Assembly (NCBI RefSeq): GCF_047250365.1
Contig: NZ_JBLBVL010000003.1
Coordinates: 372,001-436,000 of the forward strand
Direction of reading: 5' to 3'
Source of the DNA: Thaumasiovibrio sp047250365
Lineage (GTDB): Bacteria; Pseudomonadota; Gammaproteobacteria; Enterobacterales; Vibrionaceae
DNA length: 64,000 bases
Position numbers and translations under genes: made by a program. Below are positions 1 to 9,300 of this stretch, one piece after another. Within the stretch, counting starts at the first letter, position 1; each line of letters starts with the position of its first letter. Under the pieces are notes generated by a model. The model had not been told where the DNA came from and searched no databases. It was given only the letters and a program-made list of their open reading frames with translations.

Positions 1-500
1 GGTTGCTGCATCAAAAGGGGATAGGTACATGGCTGTATGGAAAAGTGGCTGATATAGTTCAAAACCCCAAAGGATGCTCATATACCTCCATTGTTGATAC
101 TGATGAGATATTCAATCTATTATGCCACGATGTTTCTGTTGAACAGGATGGTTTTTTTTGTGCCAATGTCCAGGAAACAGATCTTGCTGGCCATCAACAA
201 GACCCCAAACGATACTGGCAAATTTTAGAGAAAGCAGATAATGGTCTAGAGAGACTGATAGCTCAACTAGGTGAAGAAGATGTCTTATTGGTTATGGCGG
301 ATCATGGTAATGACCCTTTTATTGGTCATACCAAGCATACCCGCGAGCAGGTGCCCTTGTTAGCGTATAAAAAAGGTCACGTAGGGCTCGATCTCGGTGT
401 GTCCGAGACCTTGGCTGACGTTGGAGCCACCGTGGCGTTTTTCTTTGGCGCGACCGCCCCTGAATTTGGCAAGCCTATATCTGCGTTGATTGAATCTTAA
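1..500 (+). CDS. Phosphopentomutase-like metalloenzyme (YhfW family), 3' end only
   Basis: This is the C-terminal part of a protein of the alkaline phosphatase/phosphopentomutase metalloenzyme superfamily; the start lies left of the window and the reading frame is open from the first base. The visible 165 residues contain the metal-binding ADHGNDP motif followed by a GHTKHTREQVPLL segment, which is typical of DeoB-type phosphopentomutases. In E. coli the relative YhfW belongs to an uncharacterised operon of PLP and metal enzymes. Without the N-terminal half I cannot say whether this is true DeoB or YhfW; the absence of deo genes next door and the divergent wording around the motif favour YhfW. 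It ends 149 bp before glpK. Confidence 0.75.
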   Translation, partial: LLHQKGIGTWLYGKVADIVQNPKGCSYTSIVDTDEIFNLLCHDVSVEQDGFFCANVQETDLAGHQQDPKRYWQILEKADNGLERLIAQLGEEDVLLVMADHGNDPFIGHTKHTREQVPLLAYKKGHVGLDLGVSETLADVGATVAFFFGATAPEFGKPISALIES

Positions 501-649
501 GGTACTGTAAACAGCCTTGTATTACTTTCTAACCAACTGAGCTAAGCGACAAAACAAACTGTGTGCAGACCGCCATTTTTATCGTTAGCAACCTTGTAAA
601 ATAAGGCGGAATATTTACTTTTTGATAGCTCGTTGTTTAGGTACGTTGT

Positions 650-2167
650 ATGGATAAGAAAAAATATATTGTCGCTTTAGACCAAGGCACAACCAGTTCG
701 CGCGCGGTTATTTTAGATCACGATACCAACATTGTGGCCGTATCCCAACGTGAATTTACCCAGCATTACCCACAGGCAGGGTGGGTCGAACACGATCCGT
801 TAGAAATCTACGCGACACAGCTTGGAACATTGACAGAAGTGTTGGCCAAGTCAGGGATTTCTGCTGATCAAATCGCGGCAATTGGTATTACAAATCAGCG
901 AGAAACTACGGTGGTTTGGAATAAAAAGACTGGAAAGCCCATTTATAACGCGATTGTGTGGCAATGTCGTCGTACCACACCGATATGTGAAGAGTTGAAA
1001 GTGGCGGGGTTAGAAGCCTATATACGCGAAAACACCGGATTGGTGATCGACCCATATTTTTCTGCCACCAAGATTAAGTGGATTTTAGATAATGTTGCAG
1101 GTGCGCGTGAACAGGCTGATGCGGATGAACTGTTATTTGGTACGGTTGACAGTTGGTTGGTATGGAAAATGACCCAAGGAAAGGTGCATGTTACTGACTT
1201 TACCAATGCGTCCCGAACTATGTTGTTTAATATCAATACGCGTTGTTGGGATAAGGCATTATTAGACGCACTTTCTATTCCTGAAAGTATGTTACCTGAG
1301 GTGAAATGCTCGTCTGAAATTTATGGTGAAACCAATATTGATGGTAAAGGGCGTACAGGCATTCCAATTGCTGGCATTGCTGGGGATCAACAAGCCGCCT
1401 TGTTTGGACAAATGTGTGTTGATAAAGGGCAAGGAAAGAACACTTACGGCACTGGCTGTTTCTTGTTGATGAATACGGGTGAGCGCAAAGTCACCTCCCA
1501 AAATGGACTGTTAACAACCTTAGCGGTTGGACGTGATGGTCAACCTGCTTATGCGTTGGAGGGAGCGGTATTTATGGGCGGAGCCTCGATTCAATGGCTG
1601 CGCGACGAAATGAAGCTGCTAAGTGATGCGAAAGATTCAGAGAGATTTGCCACCCAGGTTGATTCTAGCAATGGTGTGTATGTTGTTCCTGCATTTACAG
1701 GGTTAGGAGCTCCATATTGGGATGCGTATGCACGCGGCACGGTAGTCGGTATGACGCGTGGGACGAGCGATAAGCACTTAGTTCGAGCAACACTTGAATC
1801 TATCGCTTATCAAACAAGGGATGTACTGGTCGCTATGGAGAAAGACTCGGGCATCGCTTTGGATGGATTAAAGGTTGATGGTGGAGCAGTACACAATAAC
1901 TTTTTAATGCAGTTTCAGGCGGATATTTTAAATACCGCGGTGTACCGTCCACAAGTGACTGAAGTCACTGCGTTAGGTGCGGCCTATTTGGCGGGTTTGG
2001 CGGTGGGGTATTGGCATGATCTCAGTGAGCTGGAAAATAAGGCGCAGGTGGAAGCCACATTTTATCCCGATCAGAATGAAGAGAAACGTTGCCGTCGTTA
2101 TAGTGGCTGGAAGCGTGCGGTACATGCGGCTCGAGCATGGGCGGAGTGGACGGACGATAGCGAGTAG
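650..2167 (+). CDS. glpK: Glycerol kinase
   Basis: Cytoplasmic FGGY-family kinase that phosphorylates glycerol to sn-glycerol 3-phosphate. The 505 residues match the family's usual length of about 500. The N-terminal phosphate-binding loop DQGTTSSR lies at residues 11-18, a GIAGDQQAALFGQ segment sits near residue 240, and the C-terminal nucleotide-binding GGAVHNNFLMQFQ motif lies near residue 410. The ATG at 650 is preceded by a modest TAGGT ribosome site. There is no glpF facilitator beside it, unlike the common glpF-glpK arrangement, so uptake must be encoded elsewhere. The 149-bp upstream gap presumably holds its promoter; I did not identify a convincing CRP or GlpR site. Confidence 0.97.
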   Translation: MDKKKYIVALDQGTTSSRAVILDHDTNIVAVSQREFTQHYPQAGWVEHDPLEIYATQLGTLTEVLAKSGISADQIAAIGITNQRETTVVWNKKTGKPIYNAIVWQCRRTTPICEELKVAGLEAYIRENTGLVIDPYFSATKIKWILDNVAGAREQADADELLFGTVDSWLVWKMTQGKVHVTDFTNASRTMLFNINTRCWDKALLDALSIPESMLPEVKCSSEIYGETNIDGKGRTGIPIAGIAGDQQAALFGQMCVDKGQGKNTYGTGCFLLMNTGERKVTSQNGLLTTLAVGRDGQPAYALEGAVFMGGASIQWLRDEMKLLSDAKDSERFATQVDSSNGVYVVPAFTGLGAPYWDAYARGTVVGMTRGTSDKHLVRATLESIAYQTRDVLVAMEKDSGIALDGLKVDGGAVHNNFLMQFQADILNTAVYRPQVTEVTALGAAYLAGLAVGYWHDLSELENKAQVEATFYPDQNEEKRCRRYSGWKRAVHAARAWAEWTDDSE

Positions 2168-2173
2168 GCAACA

Positions 2174-3193
2174 TTACCTTGTTCCAACGGATATCTCGCA
2201 ACGATTAAACAGTGCTTGCCAATAACGAGTGTGGGCACCAATGGCGTCAGTAAAGCGAGTATGTACCTCGCCGAGGATCATCGCTTGTCGATAGGCTTCA
2301 AATTGCGCAGAAACCGCTGAAGGCGGGGTATATACGCCGTTTAACAGGGGTTGTAACTCTAAGTATTGCCCATTGATGTCCGCAAGATATGGTTGAAGTG
2401 TATCGATATAGTAGCGTTCGAGTACATTACGCAGGTATTGTGCTCGTTGCTGATTGGTATTTTGACCACACTGGATAAGGTGATCGTGCTGCGTAAGAAA
2501 CTGAGTAATCGACTGTAAGTAGTGGGCTGAAAGATGCATGCTGGTGTAGAGTCGGCCAATATAATCTAAGTATTGGATTGTTTTTTGTTGTGTGACCAGC
2601 GCGTCAATTAGATCATCACTGATGGGTTGTTGTTGCTCTAACTGACTGTAGATTTGGTTCAAAAGCAATAGCATTTGCTCTGTAGCCGCAAACCCATGTA
2701 AGTTGTTTAGTTCAAAGGGGGTAGTGGTTGGGCGTAACATTTGTTGCCACTCTTGGTTCAGTGTAATGGCATTCCAAAAATGGTGGTAGATCTGCACCTG
2801 TTTCAACGCTTTTATGTGTTGCAATTCTAATTTCAACTCATCATCAATAATGGGTAGGCATTGGTCTAGTTTCGTGAGTAGTCGCAGTTCATATTGCAAA
2901 CGCAGCATCTCGTCTTGCACTTTTCCCATTGCACTGTTGCGATCGGCAATTAGGCCAAAGGCATGACACTTACGCAATTGGTATGCATCTAATAGGCCTA
3001 GCCGAATGTCAGGGGTAGTGATCTCAAGTTCGCGCTTTATCGGTAAAGTTAACCATTCTGCTTCAGGCATTCTCGGTGTGTCGACACCGAGAACATTGGC
3101 CAGTTTTTGGATATAGGTATCGAATGCCTTGATCGTACTGTTGCGCTCGCAACCACTCAATAGCAACAGGACAAATAGCCATAACCAACGCAT
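2174..3193 (-). CDS. DUF3080 family lipoprotein
   Basis: Predicted lipoprotein of 339 residues. Residues 1-15 form a short hydrophobic signal ending in the lipobox LLSGC, so Cys15 would be lipidated. The rest is mostly helical, rich in Gln and Leu, with no catalytic motif that I can see. It matches my recollection of the DUF3080 family, found in Vibrionaceae and relatives, whose function is unknown. It is convergent with glpK, with only 6 bp between the stops, and is followed upstream by a 240-bp gap before ygiQ. Membrane sorting (inner or outer) cannot be decided firmly; the residue after Cys is Glu rather than Asp, which favours the outer membrane. Confidence 0.8.
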   Translation of the reverse strand: MRWLWLFVLLLLSGCERNSTIKAFDTYIQKLANVLGVDTPRMPEAEWLTLPIKRELEITTPDIRLGLLDAYQLRKCHAFGLIADRNSAMGKVQDEMLRLQYELRLLTKLDQCLPIIDDELKLELQHIKALKQVQIYHHFWNAITLNQEWQQMLRPTTTPFELNNLHGFAATEQMLLLLNQIYSQLEQQQPISDDLIDALVTQQKTIQYLDYIGRLYTSMHLSAHYLQSITQFLTQHDHLIQCGQNTNQQRAQYLRNVLERYYIDTLQPYLADINGQYLELQPLLNGVYTPPSAVSAQFEAYRQAMILGEVHTRFTDAIGAHTRYWQALFNRCEISVGTR

Positions 3194-3333
3194 GATTGAT
3201 TACTCAAATAGACGGTGACTCTTTAGTTTACGTTGAACAAGGCATTTTGGCTTGGTGTCAGCGAAACAAAGTATCGCGGTGTCATGCGGTACTTGTTCGA
3301 GTACGGGAAGTGTAATGTACAGCAGATAAAATA

Positions 3334-3363
3334 AAGCAGAGATTCAAGAATGAATCTCTGCTT
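3334..3363 (-). terminator. Intrinsic terminator of ygiQ
   Basis: Perfect 13-bp inverted repeat (arms 3334-3346 and 3351-3363) with a 4-nt loop. Read on the minus strand it is followed by a T-rich tract (TTATTTTAT), and it lies about 70 bp past the ygiQ stop. Confidence 0.85.
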
Positions 3364-3435
3364 AGATACAAAAGCGCTAACCGTCGCTATTTACATCATT
3401 GCTGCTGTGGTTACATGCCACACACTCGCTTTGCT

Positions 3436-5760
3436 TTATCGATGCTTCGGCTTGGCGTTACCTCGATTTGGCCGTTTTGGGTTTGTTCCGCGCGGCTTGT
3501 GCTGACCTTGCGAGTTAGCGTTTTGTTTTTCATTACGTGAGCCATTATTACCGTTACCAGCGGGCTTACCTTTCGTTCCTTTCCCCGCGTTACTACGAGG
3601 TTTGTCAGAACCCCCATTAGCACGTTGATCTGGCTGGCCTTTACCAAATGGGGTATGTTTGGTCGCGAAGCGGTTTGCGCCATGACGACCACTGCGTCGA
3701 CGTTGCGCTGGCGTTTGCTTATCCATGTCTTCTGCTGGGATTAGGCAGTGCGGCTTATCACCAATCAAATGAGATTTACCCATCTTAGTCAGTGCTTCGC
3801 GGATCAATGGCCAGTTACTTGGATCATGGTAGCGCAGCAGCGCTTTATGTAGACGGCGATGTCGTTCACCTTTAGCCACAGGGACTTCTTCACGTTTCTT
3901 GTACTTGACCCGTTTTAGTGGGTTAGTTTCTGAATAGTACATCGCAGTGGCATTACACATTGGCGATGGGTAGAAGTTCTGTACTTGATCACACTCAAAG
4001 TTATTCGACTTGAGCCACAGTGCAAGATTGAGCATATCTTCGTCTTCTGTACCCGGGTGGGCAGAAATAAAATACGGGATCAGATACTGCTTTTTACCGG
4101 CTTCTGCGCTGTATTTTTCAAACATGGCTTTGAAGCGGTCATAGCTACCCATCCCTGGCTTCATCATGAGATCGAGAGGCCCTTTTTCGGTATGCTCGGG
4201 AGCAATTTTTAGGTAGCCTCCAACATGGTGAGTGACCAATTCGCGAACATACTCTGGGGATTCAATGGCAAGATCATAGCGAACCCCTGAGGCAATCATG
4301 ACCTTTTTGATCCCTTTCACTTTTCGAGCCGAGCGATAGAGATCGATAGTGTGCTTATGGTCAGTGTTGAGCTTCTTACAAATCTCTGGGAATACGCAAG
4401 AAGGGCGACGGCAATTTGCTTCGGCTTTGGCATCATTACAGCCAAGTCGATACATGTTGGCCGTTGGGCCGCCAAGATCAGAGATGGTGCCAGTAAAGCC
4501 CGGAACTTTATCTCTAATCTCTTCTAATTCATTGATGATCGACTCTTTAGAACGGTTTTGAATCACTCGACCTTCATGCTCGGTAATACTACAGAATGAA
4601 CAACCACCGAAGCAGCCGCGCATAATGTTGACCGAAGTTTTGATCATGTCATAAGCGGGGATTTTTGCTTTACCGTACATAGGATGAGGCACGCGTGCAA
4701 AGGGCAACGCAAAGACGTAATCCATCTCTTCTGTTGTTAGCGGAACAGGCGGTTGGTTAATCAGCAATTCCCGATCGGCGTGCTTTTGTACCAAGGCACG
4801 ACCAGAGTAGGGGTTGGTTTCCAAGTGCATGACACGACTGGCATGGGCATACAAGATGCGATCGTTTTGGAGCTTTTCATAAGACGGCAAACGAATCACA
4901 CTGTTTTCAGCATCATGGCGTGAAGGGCCTACCGTGATCGGCTGTGCTGCTGGTGCAGCGGTAGCGTTACTCTCACATTGCGTATCAACATCGTATGGAT
5001 TGAGGGCAACAAACGACGCTTTACTCGGCTTTTCGATACGGGAAGAGTCGATAACACGATAATGTTCAGGTACAGCATGAAGATACACCGCAGTACCGCG
5101 TATATTGGTGAGTGTTTTTACATCTTCATTGTTGGCAAGACGATGTGCAACTTCAATCAAGGCACGTTCAGCGTTACCAAACAGCAAAATGTCCGCTTTG
5201 GCATCAACAAGCACCGAGCGGCGCACTTTATCAGACCAGTAATCGTAATGGGCGATGCGTCTTAAGCTGGCTTCGATACCACCTAGGACAATTGGCACAC
5301 CTTTAAAGGCTTCGCGGCAACGCTGCGAGTACACCAATACGGCACGATCTGGTCGTTTGCCGCCCTCGTTATTTGGGGTATAAGCATCGTCATGGCGTAG
5401 CTTACGATCCGAGGTGTAGCGGTTAATCATCGAGTCCATGTTGCCAGCGGTAATACCAAAAAACAGATTGGGTTTACCTAACTGCATAAAGGCGTCTTTG
5501 TTTTGCCAGTCAGGTTGCGCAATGATGCCGACACGAAACCCTTGTGCTTCAAGCAAGCGACCGATGATTGCCATTCCAAAGCTTGGGTGATCAACGTACG
5601 CATCGCCAGTAACAATGATGATATCGCAACTGTCCCAACCCAGAGCATCCATCTCCTTGCGGCTAGTAGGCAAGAAGGGAGCAGTGCCGTAGCACTCGGC
5701 CCAATACTTTGGGTATTGGTCGATGTGGGTGAGTTTGTCGAAAATGGCTTGATGTTGCAT
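3436..5760 (-). CDS. ygiQ: YgiQ family radical SAM protein
   Basis: Large radical S-adenosylmethionine protein of 774 residues. An N-terminal B12-binding-like or DUF3362-associated region (about residues 1-300) precedes the radical SAM core, whose CxxxCxxC cluster site is Cys383, Cys387 and Cys390 in RGCFGGCSFC. The last 80 or so residues are a basic, Gly/Asn/Lys-rich, probably disordered tail, which is common in this family and may bind RNA. The physiological reaction of YgiQ has not been established as far as I know. The ATG at 5760 has an AGGGG ribosome site 8 bases upstream. It is monocistronic, with its own terminator. Confidence 0.92.
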   Translation of the reverse strand: MQHQAIFDKLTHIDQYPKYWAECYGTAPFLPTSRKEMDALGWDSCDIIIVTGDAYVDHPSFGMAIIGRLLEAQGFRVGIIAQPDWQNKDAFMQLGKPNLFFGITAGNMDSMINRYTSDRKLRHDDAYTPNNEGGKRPDRAVLVYSQRCREAFKGVPIVLGGIEASLRRIAHYDYWSDKVRRSVLVDAKADILLFGNAERALIEVAHRLANNEDVKTLTNIRGTAVYLHAVPEHYRVIDSSRIEKPSKASFVALNPYDVDTQCESNATAAPAAQPITVGPSRHDAENSVIRLPSYEKLQNDRILYAHASRVMHLETNPYSGRALVQKHADRELLINQPPVPLTTEEMDYVFALPFARVPHPMYGKAKIPAYDMIKTSVNIMRGCFGGCSFCSITEHEGRVIQNRSKESIINELEEIRDKVPGFTGTISDLGGPTANMYRLGCNDAKAEANCRRPSCVFPEICKKLNTDHKHTIDLYRSARKVKGIKKVMIASGVRYDLAIESPEYVRELVTHHVGGYLKIAPEHTEKGPLDLMMKPGMGSYDRFKAMFEKYSAEAGKKQYLIPYFISAHPGTEDEDMLNLALWLKSNNFECDQVQNFYPSPMCNATAMYYSETNPLKRVKYKKREEVPVAKGERHRRLHKALLRYHDPSNWPLIREALTKMGKSHLIGDKPHCLIPAEDMDKQTPAQRRRSGRHGANRFATKHTPFGKGQPDQRANGGSDKPRSNAGKGTKGKPAGNGNNGSRNEKQNANSQGQHKPRGTNPKRPNRGNAKPKHR

Positions 5761-5886
5761 GTATTGGCCCCTGTTTTTTGGAGGCGGGAATTATACCCAC
5801 TTGCTATCAGGCTGACTAGCATCGAAGCAGATTATAAGCAACAAGGGGGCAGATAGTTGCGTTATTGGCGTGATTTTGCCGTGAAT

Positions 5887-6780
5887 TCACGTTGTGTGGA
5901 GCTGAAAGTGATTCGATTGCTTTATAAACTCAATAAAGGTGCGATCCGCGACCGAGAGATAACTGTCTTTGCGCCATGCTAGGGCAAGATCGAGGGTAAT
6001 AGGGCTTGAAAAAGGAATGGCGGTTAATCCGGGCTCGTACTGGGTAACTAACTCAATTAAGGCAGTGATAGCATATTGATGTCGCACGATTTGCAGAATC
6101 ATAGGCAGAAGGTTGGTTTCAAAGGCGATATTGGGTTGCATGTGTTGATGTTGAATTGCAGCATCAATATAGTCGCGATGAAAGTAACCTGCTTTAAACA
6201 ATACCAGCGGCTCAGCAAGAAACTGATCAAAACGGATAGATGGCAGTTGTGCGATTGGGTGATCTTGGCTGGCCACGGCAACCATTTGTGAATAGAGTAG
6301 GTGATCGGTCTCTAAGGTATCTGGCACATCTTCATTAATGATGACGCCAATATCGATTTCTCCTTTTAAGAGCATTTTTTTCAGTGATGATCCGCCAGCC
6401 TCGACCAGTGTTAACTTTAAGTTAGGGTAGCGCTGTTTAAAGCCCATTAAAATCGGCGGGAAATAGTAGGAGCCTAGCATTCCCGGTACCCCTAAACGCA
6501 CTTCTCCGGTTTCTACACCGCGTAAATCTGCCATGGCTCTTTCTGCATCCGTGAGTTGTTGCAACACCGCTTGGGCGTGTGGGAGCAAGGCGGTGCCTTC
6601 ATGGGTCAGACAGAGTTGTTTGCCTTGACGGTGAAACAGGGTTAATCCGACGTGTTGCTCGAGGTTTTTAATCGCGATGCTCAGTGCGGGTTGTGCGATA
6701 TGTAACTCGGCTGCAGCTCGGGTGAAGTGGCAGTGTTTGGCTAATACCAAAAAGTAGTGCAATTGTTTTGTGCTCAGCAT
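5887..6780 (-). CDS. LysR-type regulator, divergent from an MFS transporter
   Basis: LysR-type transcription factor of 297 residues: an N-terminal winged helix-turn-helix (about residues 1-60, FTRAAAELHIAQPALSIAIKNLE) and a substrate-binding effector domain. A GTG lies in frame at 6789, but AGGTGA at 6785-6791 is well spaced only for the ATG at 6780, so I use that start. The divergent neighbour is a YnfM-type MFS exporter, as in the E. coli ynfL-ynfM pair, and the 108-bp gap holds a long palindrome. The likely role is control of that transporter in response to an unknown small molecule. Confidence 0.9.
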   Translation of the reverse strand: MLSTKQLHYFLVLAKHCHFTRAAAELHIAQPALSIAIKNLEQHVGLTLFHRQGKQLCLTHEGTALLPHAQAVLQQLTDAERAMADLRGVETGEVRLGVPGMLGSYYFPPILMGFKQRYPNLKLTLVEAGGSSLKKMLLKGEIDIGVIINEDVPDTLETDHLLYSQMVAVASQDHPIAQLPSIRFDQFLAEPLVLFKAGYFHRDYIDAAIQHQHMQPNIAFETNLLPMILQIVRHQYAITALIELVTQYEPGLTAIPFSSPITLDLALAWRKDSYLSVADRTFIEFIKQSNHFQLHTT

Positions 6781-6795
6781 CGCGATCACCTGTTT

Positions 6796-6832
6796 ATATA
6801 TTATTTATATCAACACTATATAAATAATATAT
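6796..6832. promoter_or_regulatory. Long palindrome between LysR gene and MFS gene (probable operator)
   Basis: Perfect inverted repeat with 15-bp arms, ATATATTATTTATAT at 6796-6810 and its exact complement at 6818-6832, around the 7-bp spacer CAACACT. It sits 15 bp from the LysR start and 56 bp from the MFS start. LysR regulators usually bind dyads in the divergent promoter; this one is unusually long and almost purely A/T. Confidence 0.7.
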
Positions 6833-6888
6833 TTTTATTATTTTGTCGATATTGCTAGGCTTCAGATATCACGATATTGGGGTGACTT

Positions 6889-8091
6889 ATGATACAAGTT
6901 GGGTGCCGAGCTTATCGACAATTGACCTTTGCAACCGCATTGGGCTCTTTTGTTGTTTTTTGTAATCTTTATCTATTTCAGCCATTGCTGCCAATGTTTG
7001 CTGAGCAATGGCGAATGAGTGAAACGCAGGTTAATAGTGTGCTAGCGATAACGACCTTCATGTTGGCACTGACGCTCATTCCCTGCGCTGCGCTTTCTGA
7101 AAAAATCGGTCGACGGCCTGTAATGCTCGCTGGATTGGCGGTGTTACCTTTGCTGTCTGTGCTGATGGCCAACACCACGACGTTTTCAATGTTGGTCTTC
7201 TACCGTGGTTTAGTTGGGGTGGCTTTGGCCGGTTATGCTGCGGTGGCTGTTGCGTATATGGCAGAAGAGTTAAGCCCATCGGCGTTTAAGTTGGCGTTAG
7301 GCGGTTACATCAGTGCCAACTCTATCGGAGGCATTGCCGGGCGCATCTCTGGAGGGTTGCTAAATGACTGGTTTGGTTGGTCAACGGCGGTATGGATATT
7401 GGCTGTTTTTAGTTTGCTCTCGGTGATTTTTATTGCTCGATGTTTGCCAAAACAGCGACACTTCGTCCCGGTTAATGGGGGGATGAAAACAATACATCGC
7501 CAATTGGTGATGCATGCTAGGAACGCACAACTGCTGCCTGCTATTTTGATTGGTGGGTTTAACTTTGCCATCTTTGTTAACTTATATTCAGTGATGAGTT
7601 TTAGATTAGTGGGCGCACCTTTTTATCTTCCTGTCGGGTATGCCTCTTTAATTTTCTTGTGTTATCTCGCCGGTACGATTACATCGAAGTTTAGTGGTTA
7701 TTGGTTAATAGTAGGCCGAACATCTACTGGCATGCTATTGGGGGCTATCGTCAGCGCCATGGGTATGTTGGTTGCGGCAAAAGATAACATTGCTTATATG
7801 CTACTGGGGTTGCTGTTGGTGAGCGCTGGGGCTTTTTTCATTCACTCATTAGCGTATAGCTGGGTAGGAGAAAAAGCGCAGCAAGGTAAAGCAACCGCCA
7901 ATGCACTCTACTTAGTGAGTTATTATGTTGGTGGCAGTTTGGGTGGGTATCTCTTACTGTCAGCTTGGCAGCAATACCAGTGGACTGGGGTGATGGCGGC
8001 GGGTGGTATCCTTTATATTGTATTGATCATCGCCATCAGTAAGGTTCGCCAGCAGGAAGAGCACGTCGCTTTAGAGGCTGTTTCCAATTAG
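6889..8091 (+). CDS. YnfM-type MFS transporter
   Basis: Major facilitator superfamily membrane protein of 400 residues with about 12 hydrophobic helices. The signature between helices 2 and 3 is visible (LSEKIGRRPVMLAG, about residues 68-81). The sequence resembles E. coli YnfM, a putative exporter whose substrate is not settled. The ATG at 6889 has a GGGGTGA ribosome site. Its divergent LysR partner and the shared palindrome suggest inducible expression. Confidence 0.87.
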   Translation: MIQVGCRAYRQLTFATALGSFVVFCNLYLFQPLLPMFAEQWRMSETQVNSVLAITTFMLALTLIPCAALSEKIGRRPVMLAGLAVLPLLSVLMANTTTFSMLVFYRGLVGVALAGYAAVAVAYMAEELSPSAFKLALGGYISANSIGGIAGRISGGLLNDWFGWSTAVWILAVFSLLSVIFIARCLPKQRHFVPVNGGMKTIHRQLVMHARNAQLLPAILIGGFNFAIFVNLYSVMSFRLVGAPFYLPVGYASLIFLCYLAGTITSKFSGYWLIVGRTSTGMLLGAIVSAMGMLVAAKDNIAYMLLGLLLVSAGAFFIHSLAYSWVGEKAQQGKATANALYLVSYYVGGSLGGYLLLSAWQQYQWTGVMAAGGILYIVLIIAISKVRQQEEHVALEAVSN

Positions 8092-8212
8092 GTCCGTATT
8101 GTGTTATTTCGCTGCTTTTTGTGCTTAAAGTGCGCAATTTTGGTAAAGTTCACGTTGTCATCTAGCCAAGTGACGGTATACTCGCGTCTTTTTCATGTCT
8201 CTTTAAGTTTGT

Positions 8213-8866
8213 ATGCATATGTTGTTTATCGTTACGATGCCAATGGCCTTAGGGGCGTTGGCAGTTATCTGTCTATGTTTGTATAAAGGTGAGATCTGCC
8301 CGGGACAGCGTGGGCGATTACACAAATGGTTGCCGCTGATCTGTGTGCCATTGGCGTTCAGTGCGGTACATACATTAACAGCGTTAATCCCATTAGGCTT
8401 GCTGATCGGCTTTTGTTTGCAAGTGAAAACAGGAAAAACACGTAATGAAGGCCCTCGTACTTGGTTACTTGCCAGTCTCGTTACTGGTGCAGTGATATGG
8501 TTGTTTGAAGTAAAATCAATGCCGCTTTCGCTGGCTTTTATTTCACTATTTTCATTTCCACTGATGGGGTGTGCGTTGGCGCATTTCATTTTAGTCTCTG
8601 CCAAAAGTCGCTTACAGGCGTTCCACCGAATTTTGCCTGTTACCGGTGTTATTGCGACGATGTTGATGCTGATAGCGCTGTTGGGCTACTGGTCTTCTTT
8701 GTCAGATACTCAATTGATTGTCAGCAATGTGCTGGTCTCGTTAGTGACCTTGATTTTCGCTGCGTTGATTTGGGTCTTTCATGTTTTTCGTGCGACAGCG
8801 CCTAATCGCTGGCAGTTGCTCTCGGTAATGTCACTGCTGTTGTTTGCTCTATTGATGCAGCACTGA
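8213..8866 (+). CDS. Uncharacterised inner-membrane protein
   Basis: I do not recognise this 217-residue protein. It has about seven hydrophobic stretches (near residues 3-22, 40-65, 83-100, 105-128, 140-160, 168-190 and 200-216) separated by short basic loops, so it should be an integral inner-membrane protein with no large soluble domain. There is no visible catalytic motif. The start could be 8213 or the next ATG at 8219; neither has a clear ribosome site. It stands 120 bp after the MFS gene and may be a separate unit. Confidence 0.6.
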   Translation: MHMLFIVTMPMALGALAVICLCLYKGEICPGQRGRLHKWLPLICVPLAFSAVHTLTALIPLGLLIGFCLQVKTGKTRNEGPRTWLLASLVTGAVIWLFEVKSMPLSLAFISLFSFPLMGCALAHFILVSAKSRLQAFHRILPVTGVIATMLMLIALLGYWSSLSDTQLIVSNVLVSLVTLIFAALIWVFHVFRATAPNRWQLLSVMSLLLFALLMQH

Positions 8867-9087
8867 TTTCGTTCCGATGGATGAATGGTTCGACCATCTC
8901 CTTTATCCGTAGGGTTTGCCGTCGTATCGTTTAAAACGGGATTTGGTTGAGTCGCTTAGTCAGATTACTCAGTTAAGCGAGAAATAGTGCGGTATTTCAC
9001 GTCAATTCTTTGTCGACAGAGCTAATATGTAATTAGCGACGCAGTCGAAGTCCTGGTCGTAGACACCACGATTGTTAAGGAGATGGT

Positions 9088-9276
9088 ATGGAAATACATA
9101 ATCTACTGAGCTTAGATAGCCGTATAGCACTGGGTATTGTGAATGAGCGGCTTCGTTTAGAGTGTGACAGCATGGAAGAACTTGTTCTTCGTTACGAATT
9201 GGACGTGGAAGCGCTAGTCAGTAAAATGGCCGACTTAGGTTACCACTACGATGCGATAACCAATCAATTTAAGTAA
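9088..9276 (+). CDS. DUF4250 domain protein (62 aa)
   Basis: Small acidic cytoplasmic protein. The whole sequence fits the DUF4250 family pattern: a start of the form 'N-L-L-S-L-D-S-R-I-A-L-G-I-V-N-E-R-L-R' followed by a predicted helix-turn-helix-like segment (about residues 28-55). Function is unknown. It has one of the strongest ribosome sites in the window (AAGGAGATGGT before the ATG), suggesting good expression. It is convergent with metR, 24 bp away. Confidence 0.8.
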   Translation: MEIHNLLSLDSRIALGIVNERLRLECDSMEELVLRYELDVEALVSKMADLGYHYDAITNQFK

Positions 9277-9300
9277 ATCTGCGCAGCTGCAATCGAGCTG

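Noticed and set aside
3411..3692. 93-codon frame antisense-free but shifted within the 3' end of ygiQ
   Set aside because: It is an out-of-frame shadow of the low-complexity basic tail of ygiQ.
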